Of a stretch of DNA of 64,000 nucleotides, positions 28,255-36,935 are shown piece after piece. The notes below the pieces were generated by a model. It saw only the letters and a list, made by a program, of their open reading frames with translations, ran no database searches and was not told the DNA's origin. A program made the translations under genes and the position numbers. How positions within the stretch are numbered: position 1 is the stretch's first letter; the number at the start of each line of letters is the position of its first letter. The stretch spans positions 40,663 through 104,662 of the forward strand of contig NZ_QPHL01000009.1 of NCBI RefSeq assembly GCF_003335675.1, written 5' to 3'. Source of the DNA: Winogradskyella sp. KYW1333. GTDB lineage: Bacteria; Bacteroidota; Bacteroidia; Flavobacteriales; Flavobacteriaceae.

Positions 28255-30282
28255 ATGAAAATTAAATCAATATTAAAATATTGTCTTTTAGCACTAGTTA
28301 TAGTTGCGTGTAAGGACGATACAAAAGAATCAACTTTTAAAGAAACCGATACAAAATTTGATTATAATGTAGAGCAATTTGCTGATATTAAAATTCTACG
28401 TTATAAAATCCCTGGATGGCAAAATCTTACGTTGAAGGAACAAAAATTAGTATACTATTTAACTGAGGCAGGTCTTGCAGGTAGAGACATTATGTGGGAT
28501 CAAAATTACAGACATAATCTTAAGATTAGACGTGCATTAGAAAATGTATATAAGGAGTATACTGGTGATAAAACAACTGATGACTGGAAAAATTTTGAGA
28601 TTTACCTGAAGCGTGTTTGGTTTAGTAATGGAATTCACCATCATTATTCAAATGATAAGTTAAAACCAGATTTTTCAAAAGAATATTTAAATGAACTATT
28701 TCTTGCAACTAATACAAAACTAGAAGGAGAAGCTCTCGATGTGATTTTCAATGATAAAGATTCTAAAAAAGTTAATCAGTCAAAAGGCGTTGATAACGTA
28801 GCTCTTTCTGCAGTCAATTTTTATGGTCCTGATGTAACAAACGAAGATGTCATTAATTTCTATAAGGCAAAGACATCAACTAATCCAAACAGACCATTAT
28901 CATATGGTTTAAATTCTCAATTAGTTAAGGAAGATGGAGTGCTAAAGGAGCGAGTATATAAATCTGAAGGCCTTTATGGGCAGGCAATTGACAAAATTAT
29001 TGAATGGTTAGGTAAAGCTCGAGAGGTAGCAGAAAATGAGGCACAAGGAAATGCCATAGATTTACTTATAAAGTATTATATGACAGGAGATCTTCAAACT
29101 TGGGATGATTATAATGTTGCTTGGACGGCTGCAACCGATGGTAATGTAGATTACATTAATAGTTTCATTGAGGTATATAATGATCCATTAGGATATCGCG
29201 GTTCTTATGAAACTATAGTGCAAATTAATGACTTCGATATGTCACAAAAAATGGCGGTTTTATCAGAAAATGCGCAATGGTTTGAAGATAATTCACCATT
29301 AATAGATGATCATAAAAAGAAAAATGTTGTTGGTGTAACATATAAGGTAGTTACTGTGGCTGGAGAAGCGGGAGATGCATCTCCTAGTACACCAATAGGT
29401 GTTAATCTACCTAATGCGAATTGGATTAGAAAGGAAGTTGGCAGTAAATCTGTTTCATTAGGTAACATTATTGACGCATATAATAATTCAGGAAGTTCAG
29501 GACGTTTAAAAGAGTTTGTTCATGATGAGGAAGAATTAAAATTAGAAGAAGCTCACGGGCAACTGGCAGACAAACTACACACTGCATTGCATGAAGTAAT
29601 TGGACATGCCTCGGGACAATTAAACCCAGGTGTTGGTGAAACAAAAGAGACTCTAAAAAATTATGCTTCTACATTAGAAGAGGGTAGAGCCGACTTAGTT
29701 GGTTTATATTACTTATATGATTCTAAATTAGAAGAATTAGGTCTTGTTGAAAATTGGAAAGAAGTTGGTATGGCAGCTTTTGACGGTTATATCAGAAATG
29801 GCTTAATGACACAACTTATTAGATTAAACCTTGGTGATGATGTTGAAGAGGCTCATATGAGAAATAGACAATGGGTATCTGCTTGGGTTTATGAACAAGG
29901 TAAAAAAGAAAATATCATTGAAAAGGTAACAAGAGATGGAAAGACCTATTACAATATTAATGATTATGATAAGTTACATGAATTATTTGGCCAGTTATTA
30001 AGAGAAACACAGCGTATTAAATCTGAGGGTGATTACGAAGCCTGTGAAGCATTAGTTGAAGGCTATGGCGTTAAAGTAGATCGAGACATACATGCTGAGG
30101 TGCTTGAGCGAAATAAGCAATTTACATCTGCACCATATAGTGGATTTGTAAATCCGGTTCTAGTACCTGAAACCAACGATGCAGGCGAGATTACTGCTAT
30201 AAAAGTAATTCAACCAAAAGGGTTCCCAGAACAAATGTTAGAATACAGCAAGACATACAATCATTTACCAGATGTGAATTAA
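28255..30282 (+). CDS. Dipeptidyl peptidase III (peptidase family M49), lipoprotein-like
   Basis: 675 residues. The N-terminus (LLALVIVACKDD) looks like a lipoprotein signal with Cys19. The zinc motif is HEVIGH (His446-His451), the shorter HExxGH form also seen in Bacteroides DPP III, rather than the eukaryotic HELLGH with its extra residue. The second metal motif is EEGRAD (475-480). It removes dipeptides from peptide N-termini, probably in the periplasm or at the outer membrane as part of protein scavenging. A strong terminator follows, so it is monocistronic. Confidence 0.92.
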   Translation: MKIKSILKYCLLALVIVACKDDTKESTFKETDTKFDYNVEQFADIKILRYKIPGWQNLTLKEQKLVYYLTEAGLAGRDIMWDQNYRHNLKIRRALENVYKEYTGDKTTDDWKNFEIYLKRVWFSNGIHHHYSNDKLKPDFSKEYLNELFLATNTKLEGEALDVIFNDKDSKKVNQSKGVDNVALSAVNFYGPDVTNEDVINFYKAKTSTNPNRPLSYGLNSQLVKEDGVLKERVYKSEGLYGQAIDKIIEWLGKAREVAENEAQGNAIDLLIKYYMTGDLQTWDDYNVAWTAATDGNVDYINSFIEVYNDPLGYRGSYETIVQINDFDMSQKMAVLSENAQWFEDNSPLIDDHKKKNVVGVTYKVVTVAGEAGDASPSTPIGVNLPNANWIRKEVGSKSVSLGNIIDAYNNSGSSGRLKEFVHDEEELKLEEAHGQLADKLHTALHEVIGHASGQLNPGVGETKETLKNYASTLEEGRADLVGLYYLYDSKLEELGLVENWKEVGMAAFDGYIRNGLMTQLIRLNLGDDVEEAHMRNRQWVSAWVYEQGKKENIIEKVTRDGKTYYNINDYDKLHELFGQLLRETQRIKSEGDYEACEALVEGYGVKVDRDIHAEVLERNKQFTSAPYSGFVNPVLVPETNDAGEITAIKVIQPKGFPEQMLEYSKTYNHLPDVN

Positions 30283-30300
30283 TGATTCAATTCTTATAAA

Positions 30301-30328
30301 AAAAGCAGTTGTGAAAACAACTGCTTTT
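30301..30328 (+). terminator. Terminator after dipeptidyl peptidase III
   Basis: A perfect 12-base-pair stem (AAAAGCAGTTGT / ACAACTGCTTTT) with a GAAA tetraloop and a T run. It lies between convergent genes. Confidence 0.85.
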
Positions 30329-30350
30329 TTTATATCTAATTATTTCTATA

Positions 30351-30536
30351 CTACATAAACATAAACTTTACTGTAGCGATAAGAGCGATAAAGCCAATAA
30401 AGGCTATTAAGATCCAAACAGTACCTTTATAGTATCTTTTATGAAGTGGTAAATCCTTGCGATACTGGTAAGCGATAACAATTACAAATACAATAAAAAA
30501 TAATATTCCAAAAATCAATTGACCAGTACTAAACAT
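30351..30536 (-). CDS. Small two-helix membrane protein
   Basis: About 61 residues from the ATG at 30536 (MFSTGQLIFGILF). Two hydrophobic segments flank a basic loop (YQYRKDLPLHKRYYKG). The type is common in Flavobacteriaceae; function unknown. It converges on the dipeptidyl peptidase gene and is divergent from the MazG-like gene. Confidence 0.6.
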   Translation of the reverse strand: MFSTGQLIFGILFFIVFVIVIAYQYRKDLPLHKRYYKGTVWILIAFIGFIALIATVKFMFM

Positions 30537-30588
30537 CTGCTTATTTTTATGCAAAAATAATAATTACTGAATTTATAAACTAGTGACA

Positions 30589-30975
30589 ATGCAAGATAAA
30601 ATCAATGCTGTTAAAGCCTTTCATACGGCCTTTAAAATTGGCCATAGAGAAACACCTAAAGCTAACTTGGGAATAGAAAAAAATATGCTTCGTTATAAAT
30701 TAATGCGTGAAGAGAATGAAGAGTATCTTGAAGCAGCTAATGACAATGATTTGGTTGAGGTTGCGGATGCTCTAGGTGATATGCTTTATATTTTGTGTGG
30801 TACCATTATAGAACATGGACTACAATATAAAATTGAAGAGGTCTTTGAAGAAATTCAGCGTAGCAATATGAGCAAACTTGGTGATAATGGAGAGCCTATT
30901 TACCGCGAGGATGGCAAAGTTTTAAAAGGCCCAAATTACTTCAAGCCACACATAAAAGAAATTTTAGACAGATAA
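30589..30975 (+). CDS. MazG-like nucleotide pyrophosphohydrolase superfamily protein
   Basis: About 128 residues from the ATG at 30589; a GTG two codons earlier is possible. The helical core contains LMREENEEYLEA and VEVADALGDMLYILCGT, the EExxE...ExxD metal-binding arrangement of the all-alpha NTP-PPase superfamily. The C-terminus (EEIQRSNMSKLG ... YREDGKVLKGPNY) matches the phosphoribosyl-ATP pyrophosphatase-like subgroup. It probably hydrolyses a nucleotide triphosphate; the substrate is unknown. Confidence 0.82.
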   Translation: MQDKINAVKAFHTAFKIGHRETPKANLGIEKNMLRYKLMREENEEYLEAANDNDLVEVADALGDMLYILCGTIIEHGLQYKIEEVFEEIQRSNMSKLGDNGEPIYREDGKVLKGPNYFKPHIKEILDR

Positions 30976-30983
30976 AACTAGTC

Positions 30984-32054
30984 TTAACAAACCTTAATAC
31001 GCCAACCAAATGGGTCTTCAGCTTTATTAGTCTGGATATCCGTAATTCGCTTCTTAAGTCTAGCTCCAAAGGTCTCTTCTAATTTAGGTAATACATAGTT
31101 TTTGCCTTTAAAACCAAAACCAGAAATTGGTGATACAACCGCGGCAGTACCAGCACCAAATAATTCCTTAAGGCTACCATTTTCAGAGGCCTCAATGAGT
31201 TCAGATACTTTTATCTTGCGTACCTCGGTTTTAATACCTTCATCTTCAGCAATTTTAAGGATGCTTTTTCTTGTAATACCATCTAATATTCTGTCGCTAG
31301 TTGGGACGGTTAATAAAGTATCCTTTATACGTACAAAAATATTCATAGCACCAGCTTCTTCAATATACTCATGCGTATTATCATCAGTCCAAATAACTTG
31401 CTGATATCCTTTTTCTTTAGCTAATTGAGTTGGATAGAACTGACCTGCATAATTACCACCTGCTTTTGCAAAACCAACACCGCCATTGGCAGATCGAGAA
31501 TATTTTTCTTCTATCAATACTTTAACATCTCCTGAAAAATATGGACCAGATGGCGCAAATGCAATAACTAATTTGTAAGAATCTGCCGGAGAGGCATGGA
31601 ATCCTTCACTTGTAGCAAACATAAAAGGTCTTATATAGAGTGCACTACCTTCAGAAGTTGGGATCCAATCCTTTTCAATTTTAAGCAATTCTTTTAAACC
31701 ATTCATAAAATAGTCTTCTGGTATTTCTGGCATAGCAAGGCGCTTTGCAGAAATATTTAATCGCTTGCAATTATCAATTGGTCTGAAAAGGAATACACCA
31801 CCATTCTCATCCTTGTAGGCTTTCATACCCTCAAAAATGGACTGGCCATAATGAAATATCTTTGAAGAAGGTTGTAATGTAATCGGTTGGTATGGCAAAA
31901 TCTTAGGTGTTTGCCACTTACCATCCTCAAAATCGCATACAAACATGTGATCAGAAAATATTTTACCGAATGCTAAATTATTAAAATCAACACTATCGAT
32001 TTTAGTTGTTTTAGCTCTTTCTAACTGTATTTCTTCAGAATATGTAATAGCCAT
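30984..32054 (-). CDS. ilvE: Branched-chain amino acid aminotransferase
   Basis: About 356 residues from the ATG at 32054 (MAITYSEEIQLER). A longer frame exists upstream but has no ATG and no family match. A PLP-dependent fold-type IV enzyme: HYGQSIFEGMKAY, RLAMPEIP, RPFMFATSEGF, the PLP-lysine region AGGNYAGQFYPTQLAKEKGY, EEAGAMNIFV and ILDGITRKSILKIAEDEG. It transfers amino groups between Leu/Ile/Val and 2-oxoglutarate. It is a possible metabolic companion to icmF 8 kb away. Confidence 0.94.
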   Translation of the reverse strand: MAITYSEEIQLERAKTTKIDSVDFNNLAFGKIFSDHMFVCDFEDGKWQTPKILPYQPITLQPSSKIFHYGQSIFEGMKAYKDENGGVFLFRPIDNCKRLNISAKRLAMPEIPEDYFMNGLKELLKIEKDWIPTSEGSALYIRPFMFATSEGFHASPADSYKLVIAFAPSGPYFSGDVKVLIEEKYSRSANGGVGFAKAGGNYAGQFYPTQLAKEKGYQQVIWTDDNTHEYIEEAGAMNIFVRIKDTLLTVPTSDRILDGITRKSILKIAEDEGIKTEVRKIKVSELIEASENGSLKELFGAGTAAVVSPISGFGFKGKNYVLPKLEETFGARLKKRITDIQTNKAEDPFGWRIKVC

Positions 32055-32075
32055 AAAAACGTTCGATTTATGGTG

Positions 32076-32083
32076 CAAAAATA
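32076..32083 (-). promoter_or_regulatory. Likely -7 promoter box of ilvE (TATTTTTG on the minus strand)
   Basis: Exact TAnnTTTG reading leftward, 21 bases before the ilvE ATG. It supports the chosen start at 32054, because the longer frame would place this box inside coding sequence. Confidence 0.5.
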
Positions 32084-32128
32084 CGCAATCAATACCTTTA
32101 AAAAAAGGTAATATATCCTTTAATTTCG

Positions 32129-32136
32129 TAAATTTG
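32129..32136 (+). promoter_or_regulatory. Likely -7 promoter box of the DUF4920 lipoprotein gene (TAAATTTG)
   Basis: Exact TAnnTTTG, 35 bases before the ATG at 32172, in the gap divergent from ilvE. Confidence 0.45.
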
Positions 32137-32171
32137 CCACGCGACAATAAATCAATAAAAATTTTTATAAA

Positions 32172-32675
32172 ATGAAAAAATTAATCTGGATTTTCGTAAT
32201 AGGTTTAATGATTGTTTCATGTAAAAATGAAACTAAGACTACAGAGAGCGAAGTAGAGGTTGTAAAAGATGAATTGGCATATGCTTCTTTCGGAATGGAA
32301 ATTAATGATGTAGATGCACTATCTACTGAACGCATGATGGAACATTATAAAGGCTTAAAAGCAGGTGATACAGTAAATGCTAAAATGAAAGGGAAAATTG
32401 TTGAGGTATGTTCTAAAAAAGGATGTTGGATGACCTTAGATGCTGGTGGTGATAAAACTGTTATGGTAAAATTTAAAGACTATGGTTTTTTCATGCCATT
32501 AAATGCAGAAGGTGATGTGATTATAAATGGTAAAGCCTATGTTGCTGAAACTTCTGTTGATGAATTAAGACATTATGCTGAGGATGCGGGTAAGTCTAAA
32601 GAGAAGATTGAGGCTATTACAGAGCCTAAGTTAGAATATCATTTTGAAGCTGATGGTGTCCTTTTACAACAATAG
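32172..32675 (+). CDS. DUF4920 lipoprotein
   Basis: 167 residues. Lipoprotein signal MKKLIWIFVIGLMIVSC (Cys17). The domain contains GDTVNAKMKGKIVEVCSKKGCWMTL and GDKTVMVKFKDYGFFMPLNAEG, characteristic of DUF4920 (an OB-fold-like beta barrel with a conserved CxxxGCW). It ends in LRHYAEDAGKS ... EYHFEADGVLL. It overlaps the next gene by about 23 bases, so the two are translationally coupled. Function unknown; possibly redox or metal related through the two cysteines. Confidence 0.82.
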   Translation: MKKLIWIFVIGLMIVSCKNETKTTESEVEVVKDELAYASFGMEINDVDALSTERMMEHYKGLKAGDTVNAKMKGKIVEVCSKKGCWMTLDAGGDKTVMVKFKDYGFFMPLNAEGDVIINGKAYVAETSVDELRHYAEDAGKSKEKIEAITEPKLEYHFEADGVLLQQ

Positions 32676-33111
32676 ATTTCTAGTTGTTTTTCTACTGGTT
32701 GTAATTCTTGCATCGAGTTGTAAAAACAAAGAAAAAGTTGAGGTGCAACCAAAAAAGGAAACTGTAGAATACGAAATTTATAGGCCTTCTGAAATGGCTA
32801 ATTTCATGAATGCTATGTATGCCTATAATGTGCAGTTAAAGCAACAAATTATTAAAGGCAAAACACCAGTTGTTATGCCTTTAGATTTAATGAAACTGCA
32901 TTCAGCAGAAATGAGCAACGGACATGGTCGAACACCAGTTTGGAATAGCTTTATCAATGTTTTTATTGAAGCTCAAAAATCTGTTGCAGACACCTTATCT
33001 AATGTAGAATTAAAGGAGCGTTTTAACCATGCCATTAATAATTGTTTGGCATGTCATAAAACAGAATGTATGGGACCGATACCTAAGATCAAAAAATTAT
33101 TGATACAGTAG
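32653..33111 (+). CDS. Lipoprotein with a single c-type haem motif
   Basis: About 152 residues. The start is taken at the ATG at 32653, inside the end of the preceding gene; a GTG at 32656 is also possible. The lipobox is VILASSC. The body is helical and ends NHAINNCLACHKTECMGPIPKIKKLLIQ, with one CxxCH haem-binding motif. The SAEMSNGHGRTPVWNSF region resembles short cytochrome-like proteins of Bacteroidota. It is coupled to the DUF4920 gene by overlap and followed 2 bases later by mnmD. Likely a periplasm-facing monohaem protein; partner unknown. Confidence 0.68.
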   Translation: MVSFYNNRFLVVFLLVVILASSCKNKEKVEVQPKKETVEYEIYRPSEMANFMNAMYAYNVQLKQQIIKGKTPVVMPLDLMKLHSAEMSNGHGRTPVWNSFINVFIEAQKSVADTLSNVELKERFNHAINNCLACHKTECMGPIPKIKKLLIQ

Positions 33112-33113
33112 GT

Positions 33114-33797
33114 TTGAAAAGGAATATAATAACAACGGCAGACGGTTCTAAAACCATACAAATTGAAGATTGGAATGAACAATATCATTCCATTCATGGC
33201 GCGATAAACGAAGCAAACCATGTTTTTCTTAAACATGGTTTGCTTTTTTATTCTCAGAACAAACTCGAGGCTAAACCTATTTCAATATTAGAGATTGGGT
33301 TTGGTACAGGATTAAATTCATTTTTGACATTAATTGAAGGTGAAAAACAGAGCCTTAATATTGATTATGTTGGAGTAGAGGCTTATCCTGTTTTAGCGAA
33401 AGAGATTGAGCAACTCAATTACGGAGAATTGATTTCAAAGGATCATGCATCCATGTTTTTTGAGATGCATAATATAGAATGGGAAAAACCTACATATATT
33501 TCGCCAGATTTCAAATTAGAGAAGCAGCAAAAATTCTTTAAGGATATCAGCGATATTAGTAAATATAACATTGTTTATTTTGATGCCTTCGGTGCTCGTG
33601 TTCAACCAGATTTATGGTCCGAAGAAATCTTTGAAATAATGTACAAGGCACTAAAATTAAATGGTGTATTAGTTACCTACTCTGCAAAAGGTAGCGTTAG
33701 GCGAGCTATGCAAGCCGTTGGTTTTGAGGTTGAAAGATTGCCTGGACCTCCTGGTAAGAGGGAAATGCTGAGAGCAACGAAGCATTCAACGATATGA
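33114..33797 (+). CDS. mnmD: tRNA 5-methylaminomethyl-2-thiouridine (mnm5s2U34) methyltransferase, stand-alone MnmD
   Basis: 227 residues. It starts at TTG (33114): MKRNIITTADGSKTIQIEDWNEQYHSIHGA is the normal family N-terminus and there is no in-frame ATG nearby. The SAM-binding core contains ILEIGFGTGLNSFLT, DYVGVEAYP, and the catalytic-site region NIVYFDAFGARVQPDLWSEEIF with LVTYSAKGSVRRAM. It corresponds to the C-terminal... methyltransferase half of E. coli MnmC without the FAD oxidase half, and methylates the wobble uridine of certain tRNAs. It follows the haem lipoprotein by 2 bases, an operon without clear functional logic. Confidence 0.9.
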   Translation: MKRNIITTADGSKTIQIEDWNEQYHSIHGAINEANHVFLKHGLLFYSQNKLEAKPISILEIGFGTGLNSFLTLIEGEKQSLNIDYVGVEAYPVLAKEIEQLNYGELISKDHASMFFEMHNIEWEKPTYISPDFKLEKQQKFFKDISDISKYNIVYFDAFGARVQPDLWSEEIFEIMYKALKLNGVLVTYSAKGSVRRAMQAVGFEVERLPGPPGKREMLRATKHSTI

Positions 33798-33889
33798 AAT
33801 GAGTTAAATGTTAGAGCAATTAAACGTTAAATCCAATTTAAAGTCTGTTCTTGTAGGTTGAGCCTTTAGTATCTTTGTAAAAAAGTAGA

Positions 33890-34795
33890 ATGACAGTCTT
33901 AATTACAGGCGCTACAGGTTTAATTGGTAGGGAGATTGTAAAACAATGTCATGATAAGGGATTTAATGTACATTATTTAACGACTTCAAAATCAAAGCTA
34001 GTAACTGAATCTAATTACAAAGGCTTTTTTTGGAATCCAAACAATAATGAAATTGACCACTCGTGCTTCGATGGTGTTTCAACCATCATAAATTTGGTGG
34101 GTGCATCTATTTCTAAACGATGGACAAAATCAAACAAAAAAGAAATCTTAGAAAGTCGCACCAAAACTGCTCAGTTGCTTCAAGATACTATAAGGTTGTA
34201 TAATTATAATATAAAACATGTGGTCTCTGCAAGTGCAATTGGAATTTATCCTTCGAGTTTTACCAATTATTATGATGAAGCATACGACCAAAACTCAGAT
34301 TCATTCTTAGGAATGGTTGTTGCACAATGGGAAGATGCAATAGACGGTTTTAAAGAGTTAGGTTGTAAGGTAGCCAAAATTAGAATTGGATTAGTTTTGG
34401 CTCGACAAGGTGGTGCTTTGCCTGAAATTATAAAACCAATTAAGTTTGGTGCAGGTGCAGCCTTTGGAAATGGTAAACAATGGCAAAGTTGGATACATGT
34501 TACAGATTTAGCGAATATTTTTCTTCATGTGGTAGCACATAAATTAGAAGGTGTTTATAATGGAGTTGCACCAAATGCAGTTACAAATTCCGAACTTACT
34601 AAGACCGTGGCAAAAGTATTGCACAGACCGCTGATAATGCCAAATATTCCAAAACCATTAATGAAGCTAATTCTTGGTGAGATGCATATGCTCCTTTTTG
34701 AAAGTCAACGTGTTAGTTCTGATAAAATTAAAGCAAAAGGCTTTTATTTTAAGTATGCTAATTTAAAACCTGCACTTATTGATATTTTATTATGA
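33890..34795 (+). CDS. NAD(P)-binding SDR epimerase of the TIGR01777 / YfcH type
   Basis: 301 residues. The N-terminal Rossmann motif GATGLIGREI (residues 6-15) is followed by INLVGASISKRW, VSASAIGIYP, FLGMVVAQWEDA and RIGLVLARQGGALP. The C-terminal DUF1731-like domain contains GVYNGVAPNAVTNSELTKTVAKVL and FESQRVSSDKIKAKGF. The family is related to cell-division inhibitor SulA-like and thylakoid proteins by name only; the substrate is unknown. It is the last core gene before the palindrome-bounded gene array. Confidence 0.88.
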   Translation: MTVLITGATGLIGREIVKQCHDKGFNVHYLTTSKSKLVTESNYKGFFWNPNNNEIDHSCFDGVSTIINLVGASISKRWTKSNKKEILESRTKTAQLLQDTIRLYNYNIKHVVSASAIGIYPSSFTNYYDEAYDQNSDSFLGMVVAQWEDAIDGFKELGCKVAKIRIGLVLARQGGALPEIIKPIKFGAGAAFGNGKQWQSWIHVTDLANIFLHVVAHKLEGVYNGVAPNAVTNSELTKTVAKVLHRPLIMPNIPKPLMKLILGEMHMLLFESQRVSSDKIKAKGFYFKYANLKPALIDILL

Positions 34796-34828
34796 CAATG
34801 TATTAAAACTAGTCTATCTGTTACCCTG

Positions 34829-34859
34829 CAACATAATCTCCCTAAAGAGAAATATGTTG
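34829..34859 (+). terminator. Possible terminator after the epimerase gene
   Basis: Interrupted stem CAACATA..TCTC / GAGA..TATGTTG followed by a short T-rich stretch, about 34 bases past the stop codon. The U tract is weak. Confidence 0.45.
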
Positions 34860-34885
34860 TTTATATTATATAGGTTGATTTTATT

Positions 34886-35022
34886 ACGCACAATAGTCTC
34901 GGCTATGAGTAGTTGCATGGGTTAGCACTTAACTTTACAAGTACACACCAAGTTGGAAATTCCAGCCTAATTTTCGTAAGTCGGCCGTGATCTAGTAATT
35001 AATTATACACGGTGTTATATGC
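34886..35022. repeat. attC-like imperfect palindromic repeat (copy 1)
   Basis: About 137 bases. The inner part (TCTCGGCTATGAGTAGTTGC and the following 50 bases, including AAGTACACACCA) is repeated almost exactly in copy 2 at 35928-36062. Partial inverted symmetry exists between AGTAGTTGC (34908-34916) and GTAATTAAT (34995-35003). It ends at GTTATATGC (35014-35022), which is complementary to GCATATAAC at 35928-35936 on the far side of the DUF3050 gene. The left end (CGCACAATAG) has no visible partner and may be eroded. The geometry fits the recombination site of a gene cassette. Confidence 0.7.
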
Positions 35023-35793
35023 TAGCTTTTTCTTTTGAATGATGTCATTGATTGCATCCCAAAGAGAAATTCTCTTTTCTAAAGATTGTTTTGCAACTAC
35101 TAAAGCTTCCGCCCATTTTGTACTATCATTACCACATAATTCAGAAATCATTTCAAGGGATAACGGACCGTGTTCGTCCCCATCTAACTCGATGTGCCTT
35201 TGAAGATAGTAGGTTAGTTTGTTGTATTTTAAGTTTTCGGAATCAGCCTTTTTGATAATTTCAATGAACATATCGGGTATAAGGTCTTCACGTCCGAATG
35301 TAAATGCAGAAGCAACAAGGTAAGGTTTATTAGTGTTTATTACAGAAAAGGTGAATTTTACGAAGTCTTTCACTCTTTCGTCAATTGCAGTCTCATTTAA
35401 GGAATAGTTCAGAGGGTAACCTGCTTCCATCAACTTTATGAAACGATTAACTTCATTTGTGTCTGCATTGATTTGCTTCATAGCATCCAAATACATTTCA
35501 AAATGACTTTTTGGTTCCCCTAATTCATTGATATCACTTTCTTCTCCATGTACAATTTCATTTATGAATCTTGAAATAGTTGGGTTTTTCACAGGTGTCC
35601 AAGGAACTTCAACATTTGTCAACGCAATTTGAAGTGATTTTAATAATGACATAAAGTCCCAAACAGCATAGACGTGATTTTCCATAAATACCTTTATGTC
35701 TTCAATAGTATTTAAATTTTTATATAAAATGTGGTTTTGCAACTCCCTTTTTAAGTTTTGGACCTCTTTTTCTATATACGCTATCCTATGCAT
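34999..35793 (-). CDS. DUF3050 protein (haem-oxygenase-like fold), cassette-borne
   Basis: 264 residues. DUF3050 signs are [20 protein letters not shown] (residues about 31-50), [12 protein letters not shown], and the helical [19 protein letters not shown]. The fold resembles the haem-oxygenase/TenA-like all-helical bundle; the histidines in [25 protein letters not shown] are candidate metal ligands as in related non-haem di-iron proteins, which is inference. The last seven codons (AYNTVYN) and the stop lie within palindrome copy 1, so the repeat supplies the C-terminus. It is bracketed by complementary ends GTTATATGC and GCATATAAC. Confidence 0.85.
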   Translation of the reverse strand: MHRIAYIEKEVQNLKRELQNHILYKNLNTIEDIKVFMENHVYAVWDFMSLLKSLQIALTNVEVPWTPVKNPTISRFINEIVHGEESDINELGEPKSHFEMYLDAMKQINADTNEVNRFIKLMEAGYPLNYSLNETAIDERVKDFVKFTFSVINTNKPYLVASAFTFGREDLIPDMFIEIIKKADSENLKYNKLTYYLQRHIELDGDEHGPLSLEMISELCGNDSTKWAEALVVAKQSLEKRISLWDAINDIIQKKKLAYNTVYN

Positions 35794-35927
35794 TCCGTTT
35801 AAATATATTTAATAAATTTTAAACAAAAATACAAACATCAATTAATAAATAGAATTACTCAATTGTTAAAATTTGTTTTGTCAACAATTCATTATGTTAT
35901 GGATGAAACCAGATTTTTTATAGGCTT

Positions 35928-36062
35928 GCATATAACGGTCTCGGCTATGAGTAGTTGCGTGGTTTAGCACATAATTTTGCAAGTACACACCAAACTGAAA
36001 ATCCGCAAGGATTTTTAGAAGTAGGCGAGAACAAGCAATTACTTACAGGCATTGTTAGGCAC
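35928..36062. repeat. attC-like imperfect palindromic repeat (copy 2)
   Basis: 135 bases starting with GCATATAAC and ending with GTTAGGCAC. Inverted arms AGTAGTTGC (35950-35958) and GCAATTACT (36035-36043) pair with one mismatch. An inner hairpin AAAATCC / GGATTTT surrounds GCAA (about 35998-36015). The first 75 bases are close to copy 1. GTTAGGC and its complement match the integron core GTTRRRY / RYYYAAC exactly. The element lies between the DUF3050 gene and the 215-residue membrane gene. Confidence 0.75.
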
Positions 36063-36156
36063 AGTTTTATTATTTCAGTAATTATTACATCTATTTTTTC
36101 TCTTTCTTTTTTTATTTTTTTTAAACCTTTTTGAGATGATTTAAATAGTACTATTC

Positions 36157-36804
36157 TTATTTGCTGTTAATTGCTGTGGTTAGGTTAGAGACTATAGATG
36201 TTGCATTACTGTAGAAATAAAAAAACCAGCTTACTATACCAAACATTTTTACACTATCTTCCATTAGGTATGGATTTAAATTTGGTGGGTGAATTACATC
36301 TAGAGAAATCGAGATGGCAAAGAAAATAAAGGACATTGCTAGAATGATGTAGTTTGTTTTTAATATTATTTGGTAATACCTTAAAAGAATAAAAAAAATT
36401 AAAATTCCATAAACCATAAAGACTCCTTTTTGCGGTATACCAAAAATGTATGGGAATACTGATTCGTGTAACAAAAACATATCATCTAAACAGAGTAGTA
36501 ATGTCAAGAGTCCAAATAAAAACAGAAACTCTGTAAAAATTATATTGCCTCGACTTTTATGATTTATAAAGGAAGTAAACATACAAAGTGTTGCCGCTGC
36601 GATCCAGAAAAAAAATCCCACCTGAGAAAAAAACCCCACATATATCTCAACTCCAGCGGTAGTAGTTATATCTCTTGTCATGGAGCCTATAGGGATTCCT
36701 TTCCATTTATTAAGTAATAAAACACATCCAATAAAAAATGTTGAAATAATAAATATCCTTAAAAATGTTGTTTTGTTTGATTTTAATTGATTCCGTAAAT
36801 TCAT
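36157..36804 (-). CDS. Polytopic membrane protein, unknown function, cassette-borne
   Basis: 215 residues with about six membrane segments. A loop carries CLDDMFLLHES (residues about 105-116), an LDDxFxLHE motif that I associate with a small family of uncharacterised bacterial membrane proteins. A second conserved-looking patch is DVIHPP and EDSVKMFGIVSW. The charged Asp/His/Glu residues inside the membrane region suggest an enzyme or metal site, but that is speculation. It is a lone gene between palindromes 2 and 3, on the minus strand like its array neighbours. Confidence 0.6.
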   Translation of the reverse strand: MNLRNQLKSNKTTFLRIFIISTFFIGCVLLLNKWKGIPIGSMTRDITTTAGVEIYVGFFSQVGFFFWIAAATLCMFTSFINHKSRGNIIFTEFLFLFGLLTLLLCLDDMFLLHESVFPYIFGIPQKGVFMVYGILIFFILLRYYQIILKTNYIILAMSFIFFAISISLDVIHPPNLNPYLMEDSVKMFGIVSWFFYFYSNATSIVSNLTTAINSK

Positions 36805-36868
36805 CTTTTATTAATTGGTAAGGTTTTTATATGGTTTGTTCAATAGAGCAATGTTTTTTCAAAATGTT

Positions 36869-36929
36869 TGCCAACGTTTTTGTATGGTGCGTATCCCGAA
36901 GGATATGCATTATACATCGTGTTGTGGTG
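36869..36929. repeat. Short attC-like palindrome (copy 3)
   Basis: 61 bases beginning TGCCAACG and ending GTTGTGGTG. The arms TGTATGGTGCGTATCC and GGATATGCATTATACA pair with three mismatches around a CGAA loop, giving a long hairpin. The end GTTGTGGTG is perfectly complementary to CACCACAAC at 37501-37509, across the 180-residue gene. Confidence 0.75.
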
Positions 36930-36935
36930 TCGTTT

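Noticed and set aside
32055..32147. 31-codon N-terminal extension of ilvE
   Set aside because: It has no ATG, is not part of the family and contains a promoter-like box; the start at 32054 is far better.
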